Positions 1-13,500 of a DNA stretch of 64,000 nucleotides are shown in pieces (position 1 is the first letter of the stretch; each line of letters begins with the position of its first letter). The stretch is from Metaphire vulgaris. Taxonomy: Eukaryota > Annelida > Clitellata > Crassiclitellata > Megascolecidae. The position numbers were made by a program, and so were the translations under genes. Below the pieces are notes generated by a model. It saw only the letters and a list, made by a program, of their open reading frames with translations, did not search any database and was not told the DNA's origin. Location: assembly GCA_018105865.1 (NCBI GenBank), contig CM030834.1, forward strand, positions 7,674,668-7,738,667, in the 5' to 3' direction.

Positions 1-2379
1 GTTTTAGCGGCTTGCATAACTAGTAAAACTCGCAGTTAATGTTACTGAATTCCTATGATGAATCTGTAATAATAATTTGCTGTTGAATAAATGTGCAATG
101 CAAATCTGGAATTATTAGATTTGAATGTAAAGTACATTGTCAGATAGAAAATATTTGTTCTTTAGAAATTCATATGGCAGATGTTGCTACATTACAGTAC
201 AAGGCTTTTAATAAGATTATCAATTACCTATGAAATGGCCAAACCGTTTTCCACGCATATTAAGGAGAAAGTAAATCAGATGGCATGCTAACAGACGGTT
301 CGGTGATATATTTGTCATTTTAACAAATGGTTCGGCAGAACCGGCCCAAATCGGCTCCACCACAGCTCTGGTTTTACAGTTACTCTAGTGTACATACATT
401 CGCTTCATTGTACTGTACTCTGCTGGAAAAGCGGTGGTTAAGTGAAAAACCTAGTACCTATCAAGGGCCGTTTGAATGCCATTGGGTTACAAACCAACGG
501 CATTCAAATGTGAAAGCTAGGTACTTATATTTAGGTACTATAGGTACTTTTACAAATGTAAAAGCTAGGTACATGGCTATACAGTAATTACAGAAAAGAG
601 ATGTATCCATGCATTTGAAAATACTGTAAATGCAGCGGGAAACTGCTGTGAATTTTGTGGACTAGAAAGGTCATAAACATAGAGGTCTACAGGATGGCCA
701 ATAACAATTTTGAATAACTGAACCACACTAAAACTTGCAAACTGGATACTTTGGCCATGTAATAAGGAATGGCAAGGCAAAGATGCCATAGAAGAACCTG
801 TGTCTAGTAGAAGGCACAAGAAAGCATGACAGACCCAAAATATCTACAATAGATAACATTACCGGTAATACAGGGTGGCACAACAAAACCAGTACCATCC
901 TGTTTCATTGCAAATATTTACACAACCTCTGGGTCAAAATGCGTGAAATTTTGTGTATTTCTCGAGTATTATATCATGTATGCAGCCTTTTAAGTTTATT
1001 TTCGAATTTCATAGTGCAGTGGTGCCACCTATTTACAATTGCGGAACATTTCCCCCTGCCTATAGATAAGCAGGTATGTCAAACAATGTTGAGAAATTAC
1101 TAGCAATCTTAGACAATAAGAAATTGGTTGATTCCTTATCTGTGCTTTTATGTAGCAGATTAAACAGTATGCATGCTCGCAAATGCAAACACGCTAGCTA
1201 TAGTATCCAGCATAGCAAATGCATATACGGACCAATTAATTATTGGTTATAATATCAATAGTAAGTAATATTTGATTCATAATATAAATTTTATAATTGA
1301 ATACAATACATAATAAACATGCATAAAAATAACATGGTGCAGAGTGAATGTACAACAGAAAAGAAACATTTCATATAAATGAGAACAGAAAACTCAAACA
1401 TTTGTAGTTCAAAGCTAACAAGCAAAAATGGTCAGATCAGACATAAATTCCTAAAAAAGTCAAATACTAATACCAGTGACTAAGCAAAGCTGCTGCTGGG
1501 TGCAGTTAGCCAAGCAAATTTTGATTCAATAAATAACTTCCATCTTTGGTACCTGAACTAAGGAAGGCAGGAAGTATTGATTGTAAAATACAATTTGTTT
1601 CTGCAACAGAAACACTCTCCAAAAATTCATACTATTAACCAAACAGTTACTAATTTGATTAATCTTGCAGTGTTGTGTTCAGGTTGTCTTTACACCAACG
1701 CTCAGCTTCATATCAACAAAGTTCTGATGCACTGTATTATCAACCAGTATGTTTAATCATTACATTATTGTGATTTGGCAAATTGTATTTTACAATCAAT
1801 ACAAATTTCAAAGAATCAAATGTAATTAACTGTAAAATTTTAAAAGTGATAAAGTTGTCAGAAACATTTCAGTTTGAAAAAGTTTGATGTTATCACAATT
1901 ATTAATGATAAATTCATTTGTCACTTTACTGCTTTGCTCTTATATGCTTTAGAATGCCACGTTGATGAAAATTGTTGGAAAACACAGCTGTAATGAAAAA
2001 TCCTCAACTGTTCAAATACAAAGTTGTTGGCCTAATTTAAATATAGTCAAATCACTCATGAAAATAATACACAAACAAGACAAATCAGGAATAACAATGT
2101 TTCAAATATTAAATGCAGGGATAAGTTGAATATGCAAATCTATCTTATATCCTTTGCTAGAGCCAACACTTAACATTTGCTTAGGAGCGCACTGACCAAA
2201 AGAATATGAACAATGTCTTAACATTATCTAACAGACAATAATAGACAATACCAAACTTTCAACAACAAAAATACAAAGAAATTTGAAATTAGTGAAAAAT
2301 TAAGTTTGCAAAAGAGAAAAGACCAACAACTTCAAGTAACTTGACATAATATACTGTATCCTTTTAGAATAACCTAAAA
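1..2379. other. AT-rich stretch without a recognised gene
   Basis: No open frame here resembles a known protein, and the longest ORF (about 86 codons near 327-587) reads through a hairpin and has no recognisable motif. The only structure I see is an imperfect hairpin at 471-508 and short repeats of the word AAAGCTAGGTAC around 515-575. It could be the distal 3' flank of the GIPC gene or an intron of an unseen gene. Confidence 0.5.
471..508. repeat. imperfect hairpin, 15-bp arms
   Basis: TTTGAATGCCATTGG is followed, after an 8-base loop, by its reverse complement with one mismatch. Copies of the word GTAAAAGCTAGGTAC-like lie just downstream. It may be the end of an old foldback element; no target duplication was found. 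Confidence 0.5.
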
Positions 2380-3542
2380 CAGGGGTTCTCAAACTTTTTC
2401 AGTACAGGGACCCCCTCGGAAAGGTATAAGAAATTCGCGGACCCCCTGACAAGGTCATACTAACGGTAACTAACCCAAATTATACTAACTACATTATAAA
2501 TGTCTAAAACCAAATTCAACTTTTTTCGTCAAAATCGTACACTCATAAAATCACAACAGTAACAGATGTTAACTTGCTTAAATCACTGTTAAAGAGACGT
2601 GTGGGCTTGTTTTTGTTGGCAGAGAAAGTCTATTCTTGGTTTAATTCCTGACAAACTCTAATGTCATCCTCCACCTAAAGATGCGACCTGAATTTTGATT
2701 TCATGATAACTAATGCCGAAAACGATGTTTCACATTGATAGGTGGAGGCAAAAGGAACTAGCACAGTTAATGCTCTATCAGCTAAAAGCATATATTCCTT
2801 CCCAACGCTGCACCAAAATGCACCCAATGTCTGCTCACAAAATTTCACTTCAAGACTTCTCTCGCTAGACAATTCAGCCAACTGCTCCTCTTCCTTCTCT
2901 GTCAAATCGGTAAGCTGACAACTAAATGGATTTCTTATCCAATCATAATCTGCAATGTTATTTTATTGGTCAGGAAATACTTATCAAAGTATTCTGCCCA
3001 CGATGACAAATGGTTAAAGACGTCAGTGGACAAAACATCAAAAGGTACCGGGTATGCTGTTTTCACCCAGGAATAATTATGTTAATATCTCAAACATATC
3101 TCAACATTTATTTTGCACTCTTGTCTTCCAAATTCTCAACTTTTTCTTAAAGGCAGTTATCTTATCAGTTGTTTAAAAAATGTTTGAATGCCTTGCAACA
3201 ACATGTTAAATGCATTTAGATAGTTGAAGATATCAGTCAGATAAGCTAATTTTGCAAGCCATACATTATCGGAAATAAGCATTGCTAGGTCTGAGTTACA
3301 GTATGTCCCAATAAAAATGATGATAATTGAGTACAAAGCTCAAAGACATGTTGAAGTACCTTTCCACGTGACAGCCAGCATACCTCTGTGTATGATCTGA
3401 GCCGCTCTATCTTCACACAATCTAGCAAGCAATCGTCCATTCAGTGAGCCATCTTTTATCCAGTTGACTATTTTAAATAAGTAAATAAGTAACAATCTCT
3501 TTGCGGACCCCAGGGTCGTGGACCACAATTTGAGAACTCCTG
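2380..3542 (-). mobile_element. hAT element with broken transposase (Charlie/ZBED-like)
   Basis: The element starts CAGGGGTTCTCAAACTTTTT and ends in the inverted form GTTTGAGAACTCCTG-like, and it is flanked by a perfect 8-bp target duplication, ACCTAAAA (2372-2379 and 3543-3550). This is the diagnostic hAT signature. On the minus strand, 2675-2905 encodes a piece resembling the C-terminal end of hAT/ZBED transposases: an AFWCSVGKEY block followed by a CETSFSALVIMKSK block, which matches the usual CE-x-x-FSAL-x-x-K dimerisation motif. No complete transposase frame remains, so the copy is dead. At 1,163 bp it is an internally deleted copy. Confidence 0.85.
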
Positions 3543-3729
3543 ACCTAAAACAAGCATTTCTCAAGTAAGGTTGTTAACAGTTAACCAGTCCTAAGAGCAA
3601 GGACCGGTCCTTTGAACTTTGAATGGTTAACTGTAATTTGAATTTGAAAACATCAAAACGCCTTGATGTAGGCCGCCAGGACGCCGGATGCGGCCCGTGG
3701 GTTGTAGATTGCCCACCTCTGATATAAGC

Positions 3730-4059
3730 CCAAGGTGTCAAACTCATTTCATATAGCGGGCCACATAAAAGTCTTTGTGATTGTTGCGGACCTGATTTGT
3801 ACATAACATTAACACGAACTACAGTAGGCCTATTATACAAAACAAAATTTTTTTACTTCATATCTATCGTATGTAAACAATTTGAGTTTCATATATGTAA
3901 TTTCCAATTTTCATATATGTATTTTTGAACATGCCTTAAATAAAGTAACTTTGCTTAAACAAAGTTTTTTCTTGTATTCAGCCACGTACACGCAGGCCGG
4001 ATGAAAAGCTTTCGCTGGCCGTATTCAGCCGTATTCAGGCCATATGTCTGACACCTCTG
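3730..4059. mobile_element. small hAT-like element, GTGTCAAACTC family
   Basis: The left end reads CCAAGGTGTCAAACTC and the right end TCTGACACCTCTG, which are imperfect inverted repeats. Possible 8-bp target copies ATATAAGC and ATCTAAAC agree at six of eight positions. Just to the left, at about 3690-3721, lies the right end of a different hAT (ending GCCCACCTCTG) whose left end I could not find. No coding capacity. Confidence 0.5.
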
Positions 4060-4810
4060 ATCTAAACCATGAGCTCGACTTTGAATGTGAACAGTCCCAT
4101 ATGACAAAAAATGATGATACACTACAAGCCGGTGGTTGACAATTTTGTTCAAACTGTGTTACAAGCAATGTGCAAGACAGACTGAATAAATCATTTCAAT
4201 TATTCTGTACTTCTCATATGCTCAAATATATTCTAAACACTCGTTATGTAGCAAGTAAATTACGCAGCAAAATACAACCAGAATAAATGAAAGACTGACA
4301 CATACATTTAAAGAAAACTTAACAAGATTTGGCATAGATTGACTTGTAGCAAAAAGGTATAAAGCTACACAGGAATAAAGTCCTGACTTTTATATGAAAC
4401 ATGAATAGAAGATGAATTAGATTTAACTCAAGATCAATTATAATTCTCAAATAAACAAGAGCAAAAATTGAAAAGCCAATAGAAAAACACAACTTTGTAA
4501 AGTATAGGCCACAAAGAAAATCGCAGTTTTTGAAATAAATTACAGAAGGGGCAACAAGTTCTTCTGCATTGATCGAATACATTCTGTACTGCAAATAAGT
4601 GCAAGTAAGTAAGCAAGCAAAATCTCGTGAATTAATATAATGCTTTGGAAAGTAGTACCATGGTAGCTGCTTATTCTTGTGTGTTTATGCAATGGCAGAA
4701 ATAAAGATTAAAAGATTTTAATAGTTGTTGTACCACTCAGCTCTGCACCAGCTAATAAAATGACAGTTGTGATGAATAGATGTATTCAAATAATGACATA
4801 GCATAAAAAG

Positions 4811-4970
4811 TAGTGCTGGTAACGATTAAAATTTTCTTGTTTGATTAATTGGAAATTTTTAATCGATTAATCGATTAATTTCAATCAAAATAAGAAGAAA
4901 AAAGAAAATTTAATCCATTAAAAATTTTAACGGTTAATCGATTAATTAATCGGTAATATCCTCAGTCCTA
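4811..4970. mobile_element. 160-bp hAT MITE, TAGTGCTGG-type ends
   Basis: A short element from TAGTGCTGGTAACGATT to CCTCAGTCCTA, flanked by a perfect 8-bp direct repeat ATAAAAAG at 4803-4810 and 4971-4978. The interior is made of AATCGATTAAT-type palindromic words. Its terminal TAGTGCTG resembles the element at 38857-39219 but the interiors differ. Confidence 0.75.
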
Positions 4971-5575
4971 ATAAAAAGCATTATTATTGCTATTATCATT
5001 ATTATTATATTATTGTACCTCTGTAAAAAATATGATGATTATCTGAGAGTATGATATCAAACTGTCAAGAACCTTATAATTAACACTTGAATAATATTTT
5101 AAACAATATAAAGTAAAAGAGGTGCAGACAAAAAACAAATACCTCTCAATGATTTCATTATGAAGAATGCATAGGCTAAAAAAAAGGTAAAGGTGTATAC
5201 CATAGGCAAGCAGCCAGCGTGGGCCAGTTGGAGAACTGAAGGGCTAGCGCCTTCAGTTTTACATGGTAATGGCTGAATGAAGGCGGATGAGTCATGGTTA
5301 AACAATTAATTTCATGTTCAAAGGTTTGTTCACATGCTTGATACAAGAAACATCTGACACCAACAGGAGATGGGACCAAATGAATTCAAATGTCTCACTT
5401 GAGACACATAATTAATCCAACAAAACACAGTAAATTCAATAGCTGAGCTGATTCCACAGCTAACAACTAGTAAGAAATGTTATATCTAAGCATTCTCAAA
5501 TCAGCTGAATTTCATTTGGTGATCATAAATGCTGTCACTAAAGAAATTATATTAAGAAGATCTAATGCTAATAAG

Positions 5576-5928
5576 TAGAGCTGTACCGATTAATCGGCGA
5601 CATTCATAATCGGACTGATTATTAGGACAATTGGAACAATCGGTTATAAATTACAATGTGAACATAGAAATTTAAAATTTGACTTAATACTGTAAGTATT
5701 GATAGCAAAATCATCATTCACATTATGCATCGAGTCTCTTGACAAACCTCGAATTGAACCTGCATACGGATGGCATGTGCATTTACGCTACACCTTTATG
5801 GCAAATTTGACTGCATGATCATTAAAAACACCCATTTTGGAGAATTCGACAGATAATCAGCATCGGCAAAACAATCGGTTGTCTAACAATCGGAACAATC
5901 GGCAAAAAGTGCAATCAGTACAGCTCTA
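5576..5928. mobile_element. hAT MITE, TAGAGCTGTAC ends
   Basis: Terminal inverted repeats TAGAGCTGTACCGATT and its partner AATCAGTACAGCTCTA are flanked by a perfect 8-bp target duplication CTAATAAG (5568-5575 and 5929-5936). The interior is rich in AATCGG words. TAG-type termini with 8-bp duplications occur in some hAT branches. Non-coding. Confidence 0.85.
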
Positions 5929-5936
5929 CTAATAAG

Positions 5937-7324
5937 GCTTAACTTTGTTAACATTTTTGAGATTGTCAAATTTAATGTGTGCATTCATTTAACAGTCGAT
6001 TCAATGATTTAACATCCTTAACCTCATAATGTCATATGAATAAAGCTGTATAATGTCAACACTTCAAGTTTAGTTAAAAGGTAACATCCACCCTTTCATC
6101 AGATCTCTTTACCTAAACTAACAATAAAAATGCGGTGTTGTCTTGCAAGGAATCAAATTCTCATCAAAAATGCAAAATCAAAAACAAACTGAGACAAACC
6201 ACTAATCAACAGTGGTAGGCTTGTCTTTCGCATCCTTTATACAGGCACCAAAAGCACTGGCGTAAACTTCGATGAAAAAGTGGGGACCCAAGCCCTAGCC
6301 CAACTTCCTTATGTAGCCTCTCACAACATGGGGTCTCAAGCTTAGAGGCCTAATACAAATTTATGCCTATGGGGAAAAGGGGCTTTCAAATGGCAAACAA
6401 GCAATCTCGTACATCAAAAGTACATAAGGAATTACTTTAGTAAAGTAAGATACTTGAAGTCAAGACATGTGACACCATTGTACAGTCAGAGATGAATTAA
6501 TGATATTCTACAGAAAAACTGTAATCAACTGTTATATGACAACAAAAATGCAAAACACCAAATACAATAAATGTTCTAAAAATACTGCCCAATTTCAGTT
6601 TATACTGTCAGGCCCGTTGACAGAAAATCTGGGCCTTTGGGCAGAGCAGTCACAGGCCCCTAAACAATCGTTAGGTGCATGAGAATAGTCTAAGAAAAGA
6701 AATTGTTTAAAAATCCTGAAAGTTCAACGATTATAAAACAATGTGGAGAATAAGTAGGATATACAAGCAAAAAACTTTTTTGCTTGTCAAGACTTTTCTA
6801 CCCTTTTCGACCTGATCTGATGTAATCCCTGTTGTATTGATGTTCACAAGTATAGGGCACACAATGCCTTAGCTTGGCGCCCCAGGCCATCACAACCCAC
6901 ACTTCGCCTCTGATCATATTTGGTTGCAACAAATATTGTATTGCTGGCCAGCCCCGGGACCCTGGACATTTGCACCCTGCCCGCTCCTCTCAGCGGGCCT
7001 GCATATTACACCATGCCAGAGTTTCAATGTTAGCATTTCACAATGCTTTAGAGATGCAACTTCGTTCAATTTATTTAGACAAACCGTCATACTTTCTGCC
7101 ATTTTGCAATAAATGAATTACTGGTAATCGATGCACTTAACAGTCTCTCTCTATAAACAACAAATCAAATGTAGAGATATCAAGTAACTTCTTTCAAAGA
7201 AGGATATTCAAAAATTTCATACTGACTTACTCTTAACATTAAAATTGTACACATATATTGACAATCACTTTGGTAATAAAGAAGATTCCTGTGGACAGTG
7301 AAATAATCAGTGATGAAGTTGCCA
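5937..7324. other. 3' flank of GIPC, unassigned
   Basis: No gene recognised. Part of this stretch is probably GIPC 3' UTR, since GIPC is transcribed toward it. A minus-strand AATAAA lies at 7075-7070, about 250 bases past the stop, and is a reasonable polyadenylation signal. Around 6600-6990 there are GGCCC/GGGCC-rich pieces typical of hAT ends but no resolvable element, and a word TTTTTTGCTTGTCAAG at about 6777. Confidence 0.4.
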
Positions 7325-7509
7325 TTAAAATTTCTCATTAAAATCCTGGATTTTCTTCAGCCGACCCTGCTTTGCATCTGATATAGCGCCCCACAAGTCA
7401 AAAACAAACATCTCTGTGAAGCCAAACTCACTTAAGTCAGAATTTTCAATTGCAGTGCTGAACTCGCTTGGATTTTCTGCAGCAATTCCCGTTTCCCAAA
7501 TACTTTGTG
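7325..7509 (-). CDS. gipc: GIPC exon 5 (GH2 C-terminus and stop)
   Basis: It begins after the acceptor TTATTGTAG, with two bases completing an alanine codon. It encodes about 60 residues ending FNEKF and TAA. The stretch [16 protein letters not shown] is the signature of the GIPC GH2 end; human proteins stop shortly after the matching GRY. This protein carries about ten extra residues, rich in Lys and Asp, after that point. Confidence 0.93.
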
Positions 7510-10500
7510 CTACAATAATATTCAGTAAAAATATCTGAAAGAGCAATACACCCAAATGCAAAATGATAAAAAATAGAAATTAATTATAATAACTATTGTT
7601 TACATTCAAAATGAAAATCAATTAAATCATCTAATCAACTCTCACATTGCCATGTATTTTATATGCTAATCATTTGCCTAGCTCCAAACAAATTTGACTC
7701 ATAGTAAATTGTCATTTTAAACATTAACATGTTACCTAATCATTTCAGTGCAATGTAACTCATCACACACATAGCATCAAATAAAAAAAACTGAAAAGCC
7801 TTTTAAACAACTTTAGCGGCACTCATCTAGGATTGAACATACCAAGCTCTGTATCATTGATGCCCAGAAAGCTTTCAAGAAGTGCATTAATCTTATCAAT
7901 GGCGATACTAGACAGTTCATCAGCCTAGAATACAACAGAAAGTTCAGATAGAGCTATCAACCATTAGAAAATTTAAATATAACTTTCAACCATTTTTGTC
8001 AAGTATTGGCTGAATTACAGAAATAAAATTAATGATAAAATAGAAAAATCAGTGCATATTAAGAATAGCACAGAAGTAGATGCAGGCCACAAATACACAT
8101 CAGAAATGTTTCTAAATTTTGGACAATGACATTATAAGGATCACCGTGATTGTGTAGCTGCCTTGCTTTGTTAGCTATGTCAAATAAGTAAGAATGTGGA
8201 TGGAAGAATTACAAGCCCAGTAGCAGTGTGGCTTTTAATTAATTGAATTAGGCATCGGAATTGTATGCAATGCTATCATTGACAATGATGAAAAACCACA
8301 GGCCTATTTGGGGACCCATGGCCAACATATGCATTCTATGCTTATCAAATTACCCAGCTATTCTTCTTTCTTCTTTATGTGTCATCCTCTCTCAGAGGGT
8401 TGACAGTCATTTTCTTCCAATTCTCTCTATTTTCTGATGCTCATTTTAGGGCTCCATAGTACTTTGTGTTTGTCCAATCAAAGATGTTGTCCATCCAGCT
8501 TCTTCTCGGTCACCCCCTTCCCCTGTTCCTTCTATTCTACCTTCCACTATTATCAGTGGAAAGTCTCCAGCCGAACCTATCATGATGTGACTAGCGTGGG
8601 GGACATTTTTGTATTATTTCCCGTTTATATGTTGCTGTTGCTTTGCTTCTTTTTAGGACTCAGTCATTTGTTACCTTGTCCATCCAGCTGATGATCCATC
8701 TTACTTTATCAAAAGTGAAACATGACTTTTTGAAAGTCTATGAAGCATATGTAGAAAGACTATACTGTCCTACAAACCTATCTTTTTCATGTCCAGATTT
8801 CTCTAAAACAGATAGCTATGGGAAGGATCGGAGTTCTGAGAGGATGGCCATATAGTTGCAAGATCAAAGCCCTCTCTTTGCCTTGACATCCAGCTCTTTT
8901 CTAAATCGGATGAAACTGTCTGAATCAATACAGATTTCATGGAATGAACGTTGCTTAAACTTTTCTGATTGAATTTGGATAAATCTGATTCTGTCTTTTA
9001 TTATGATTGTATGCGGGGGAGAGGAAACGGGACAAAGAGGGGTAGCAATATGGATAAAAAGGAAATTTTGTGTTGGGATATCAAACCGTGAATGACAGGA
9101 TAGTGTGGATAAAATTCAGAAACCAGAGAATATTGTCCAACTGCAGAAGCAGAGGAAGAAGAAGATGCAGATTCTACAGAGAACTTGAGGATACTTTGTC
9201 TCATTTTTTTGCAATTGACCATTTAGTCTTAGTTGGAGAAAGAGGAATAATCATATGGGCACTTTAGGACAACAATTTGATTTTTCTGGATTGGTTATCC
9301 AAAACACTTGTTTCCAGAACCATCCGAGGAGACTGTATACTATATACTTTGACTATTTTTATCTTCAATCAGGTGGAGAAGAACAATTAAGAAATGCAAA
9401 ACTTACCTATTCCTCTTGATCCAAGTCTGAAGAAAACAAAACTGTGAGGAAAAAACTCTGTCGAAGTAAATGCAAAACAGATTCAAAGAACAGTCTGAAC
9501 AAAAAATGCCAGAAGAATTTCAAAGATTTTGGCAGGTTTCACTTACAAAACAAAACTGAAAACCAAAGCTTGGATTCCAACTAGTCAGAAGAGGGAATTT
9601 AAAAGCACAGAGTTGAAAGAAAAATATTACAGAAAAGTTTTGAGATAAAAATAATTATTATAACATATTGTTGAATTAGAGGAAGACCAGTTCTCTTCTA
9701 AAGGAGCTTACAAAAACTCTGTTCAAACATGTTGCATCAAATCAAAAGAAGGGATTATCCCATATTGAAAAGATGGGAAGAGCATGGAACGGAATTATTT
9801 AGCCCAGAGGAGGAAAAGTCAAACATTTATGCCAGAGGCATATACATGGGAAAAGGAACCACCTCCTTTAAAGTCAGAAATTTCTCTTCATTTTGTCAAA
9901 TTGGGAAAAGATGAGGCAATCACAATTATTTTTGTTAGAATTTCAGTCCGATTGGCTGAAATCAATATTTATCAATGCACGAATTTTTGCCCTGATATCA
10001 CACATTAGTAAGATATTGCTACGAGTCATTTTTCAAAATGGAGGAGGAGATTTATCTTCTAATGGAAAACAATTGACTGTTATCTCTTTTCTCCATTTGC
10101 TGTCCTCATGAAAAATTATGGTATATAATGTTTGGGCTTTGACATCTGGTTTCTAACAAATTTGTAAAAAACCAAAAAGGTGCCATTTGAATTGGGAACA
10201 GTCACAGAATGGTTCAAAATAAAAAGGGCGTGAGACAAGGTTTTCCCCACGTCTATTTTAATATAATAGCAGAAATGATAATTGTATTCCTGTTTTTAAA
10301 GGGGATGCAAAGTTGGTGGACTAACCATTAATAATCTAAGGTAATGTGGTTTTGCTCCCAGGAACTTCAAGCTAGTGTAAATATCTCAAATAATAAATTC
10401 AAAAGATCCTTGTTTCAGAGTAGATCAGAAGGTAATGGAACAAGTGGGAAAGTTTACATATCTTGGCCAATTATATCAGAAGACTGTTCTAGAGGAATTG

Positions 10501-13500
10501 CCAGATTGACAAAGGAAGGGTTGCCATCAGAAAAATGAAGAACATTTGGAAAGACAATAATATCAGCATGAGAACAAAGAAGAGGATTCGAGTGTTGCAT
10601 GGAGTACAGCATCATATGGATGTGAAAGTTGGACTCTGAAAAGAAAAATACAGAGAAGAAAGAAGCTTTTGAAATGTACTCATTACGTACCATGCAAAGC
10701 ATAAGCTGGAGAGATAGGAAAACCAATGAGGTTTTGAAAATTCAGGCACGGAAAGACGTTTCCTCAACATGTGCAAAAGAAGGAAGCTGCAATTTGGACA
10801 CGCACAGCGGAACAGCGACACTAGGTCAACATTGGAGAGGACAATCCAACAAGGAATGATGTCGGGAACTAGCTGACCATTTATGGGCGGATGACGTGGA
10901 AGAGTGGACAGGAATGAAAACAGCAGCAGTCAAGAAGACCGACATGGTTGAGGAAAGAAATTCATGCTGTCACCTTAACTTCAGTTCATGAAGGAACAAG
11001 GAGAAGATGATGATGATGAAGCATATGTAGGTATCTTTTTTCATGTCTAGATTTCTCTTGCATCATATAGTTCATAGTTGCAAGATAGCCTCTCTTGTGC
11101 CTTTGCCTTTTCTAAATCCTGTCTGATTTTCAAGAATGAGGTTTTCTATGATTGGAATGATTCTGTCTTTTATTAAGTGCAGCAGAATTTTTGTGGAGTG
11201 TGAAATCAGACTTATTGTCCTAAAGTTGTTGCACTCTTTTGCCTTGTTAGTCTTAAGAATGGGAATAAATATGCACTTTAGAAATTTATCTGGTATTTCT
11301 CCTGTACTATATACTTGTTTATTAGTGTTGTCATTATCTATATTCCTCTTTGTCCAAGTCTCTGTAAAAACTCTGTCGGTATCTCATCTGGTCCAGGATA
11401 TTTCTTTTTTTGGCAGTTTTCTTATTACTAATTCCAATTCTTTGGTTGTTACTAAGTTTTGAGCATTTGTTGAATTCCAGTTCTCTCATTCTCCTCTGTT
11501 GTCTGTGTACAAATTTCCCATATATTCTTCCCATCTGTTTAGTATTTTCTCTTCATTTGTCAAGAGATCACCATTTTTGTCATTCAGTCCTGTTAAGTCT
11601 TTTTGCTGAATTGTGTCATTTCTTTTATCTTCTTATAGAACAATTGATTATGTCTTTTCTCCAGCTCCTCCAATTCTTGATACTTTTCTCTGAAGAAGCC
11701 TGCCTTTGCTTTTCTGCAGAGTTTTTGTATTCTGTCATGAATATCTTTGTATTCCTGTTTTTATTGCTGGGTGTGGAAACTCTTAAATTTCTTCCCCCTC
11801 CCCCAGCTATTATCTATAATATTAAGATCCTTGTTCTGTATGTCTGTTACCTTCAAGCGTTCTGATTGGTTGACTATTGGTAGACGGTTTAGTCCTTACG
11901 TCACGACGCGTTGGTGGGCAATGTTAAGATGACGTTGCTATTGGTAACCAAACGGTTTAATAATTTAATAATCAATTGTTCATTGCAGCGTCATAATGTG
12001 TACAATGTCGCGATACGTTGGTGGCAGTGGCGTATTTACCATTGGGCCATTTGGGCCATGGCCCCCCCTTTGGTCTTGGCCTAGGTAGGCTGTCCTCAGA
12101 CCCTGACAAGCAAAAAAAAAGGTCGTCAACTTTTTCCAAAGTTGTAACTTGTCAGGTCGAAAGTGTTTGGCCCCCTTACCAAAATTCTCAATACGCCACT
12201 GGTTGGTGGGCGTAGCTTGAGGAAGTTGTGCAATTTTAACGTACACAAAAAATACGCGTACAGCGTCACAAATGGTCACAGTTGCGTGATTTTAACGCAC
12301 ATAGGCCTAATTATTACGTGGCGCAGAGCTTGGCTAGGTGGCGTATGTACATCATTGAAACGTTGTTCAGCATGAATTCAATGATTGGGTTTTAGTATTA
12401 TCCTGCACTGCGAGCGAAGCGAGCGCGAGTGTAGCGAGCATCTTTCTAGTGAATCACTATATCTGCATAAAGCTGAGTAATTTAATAGTTTGAAGTGAAG
12501 CATATTGAATATACTGAATGGGAAGCTTCTCACTTTCTCGACTTTGGCCTGTCCGTTGGGTCGAAGTCTCAAGGTCTCCTTTCCAGAACCATAGTTTGAC
12601 TTCTTCTGTCCAGTTGACTTAGCACCAATCTCAGCTGTTGCAAAAAACCAAAGACCATTAAAGAATAAATGCTATGCATATACAGTATACTACATTCAAA
12701 ATTCTATATCACACGCTTCAAGTCTAACAAAATCTTGTAGTTTATCTCAACCATACAGCCGACACTTTATATAACCATCAAAAAAATTTTGTATGATGCT
12801 GCTGTTATTGATGTCTTTTAATAAAACTGCTATGAGCTCATTTTACTCATATTTCTCCTATTACACCTTTACCTTTTTTAAATTTAAGACTTTCCTTATA
12901 ATTTCCAATTGCAATTATAAACAGTGTGATTCCAGTTGCTCATTATATTTCAGTTCCAGTTTCAGTTCCGTTTTGCAAACTTATTTTTCAGTTCCCGTTT
13001 CAGTTTCAGTTTTGTATATTTTTTAGTTTCAGTTTCAGTTGCAGGTATTTTTCAGTTCCCGTTTTTAGTCGTCTTAATAAAAACACAGACATAGGATGAA
13101 AGCCCTACATTTAGATACTGGTCTACTACAGCAAATTGCTGATACTACAGAAAAACGTTTATTTGATATTTCATGTGCATTTTTATTCAACTGCATGGTT
13201 ATAATGGTACACAGCCTGAAAGTCTGTACATTACACATACGTAAGTTTAAAGTTTGTTGAAACACAGTCAATGGCGTAGCGAGGGGCAGAGGAGACGAAG
13301 CGCCCCAGGCGGCACTTGCCCTAGGAGCGGCATTTTCGAGGTTTCCTTTTTTTAATTATTAGGGGTTTTTTGCTTGTCAGACTTTTTAGAGACTCAATAA
13401 CTTTAAAAAATTTTTTTGCTTGTCGGACTTTTTTTTAGAGACTTGATAACGTTGTTTTTTTGCTTGTCAGACTGTTTTTAAGGTAAGGTAAGGTTTTTTC

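Noticed and set aside
9001..9222. Minus-strand ORF of 73 codons, Ser-rich
   Set aside because: It is the antisense shadow of the LINE endonuclease remnant on the plus strand.
11410..11865. 151-codon plus-strand ORF rich in Leu, Phe and Ser
   Set aside because: It looks like a membrane protein but is the reverse reading of a reverse-transcriptase fragment on the minus strand.
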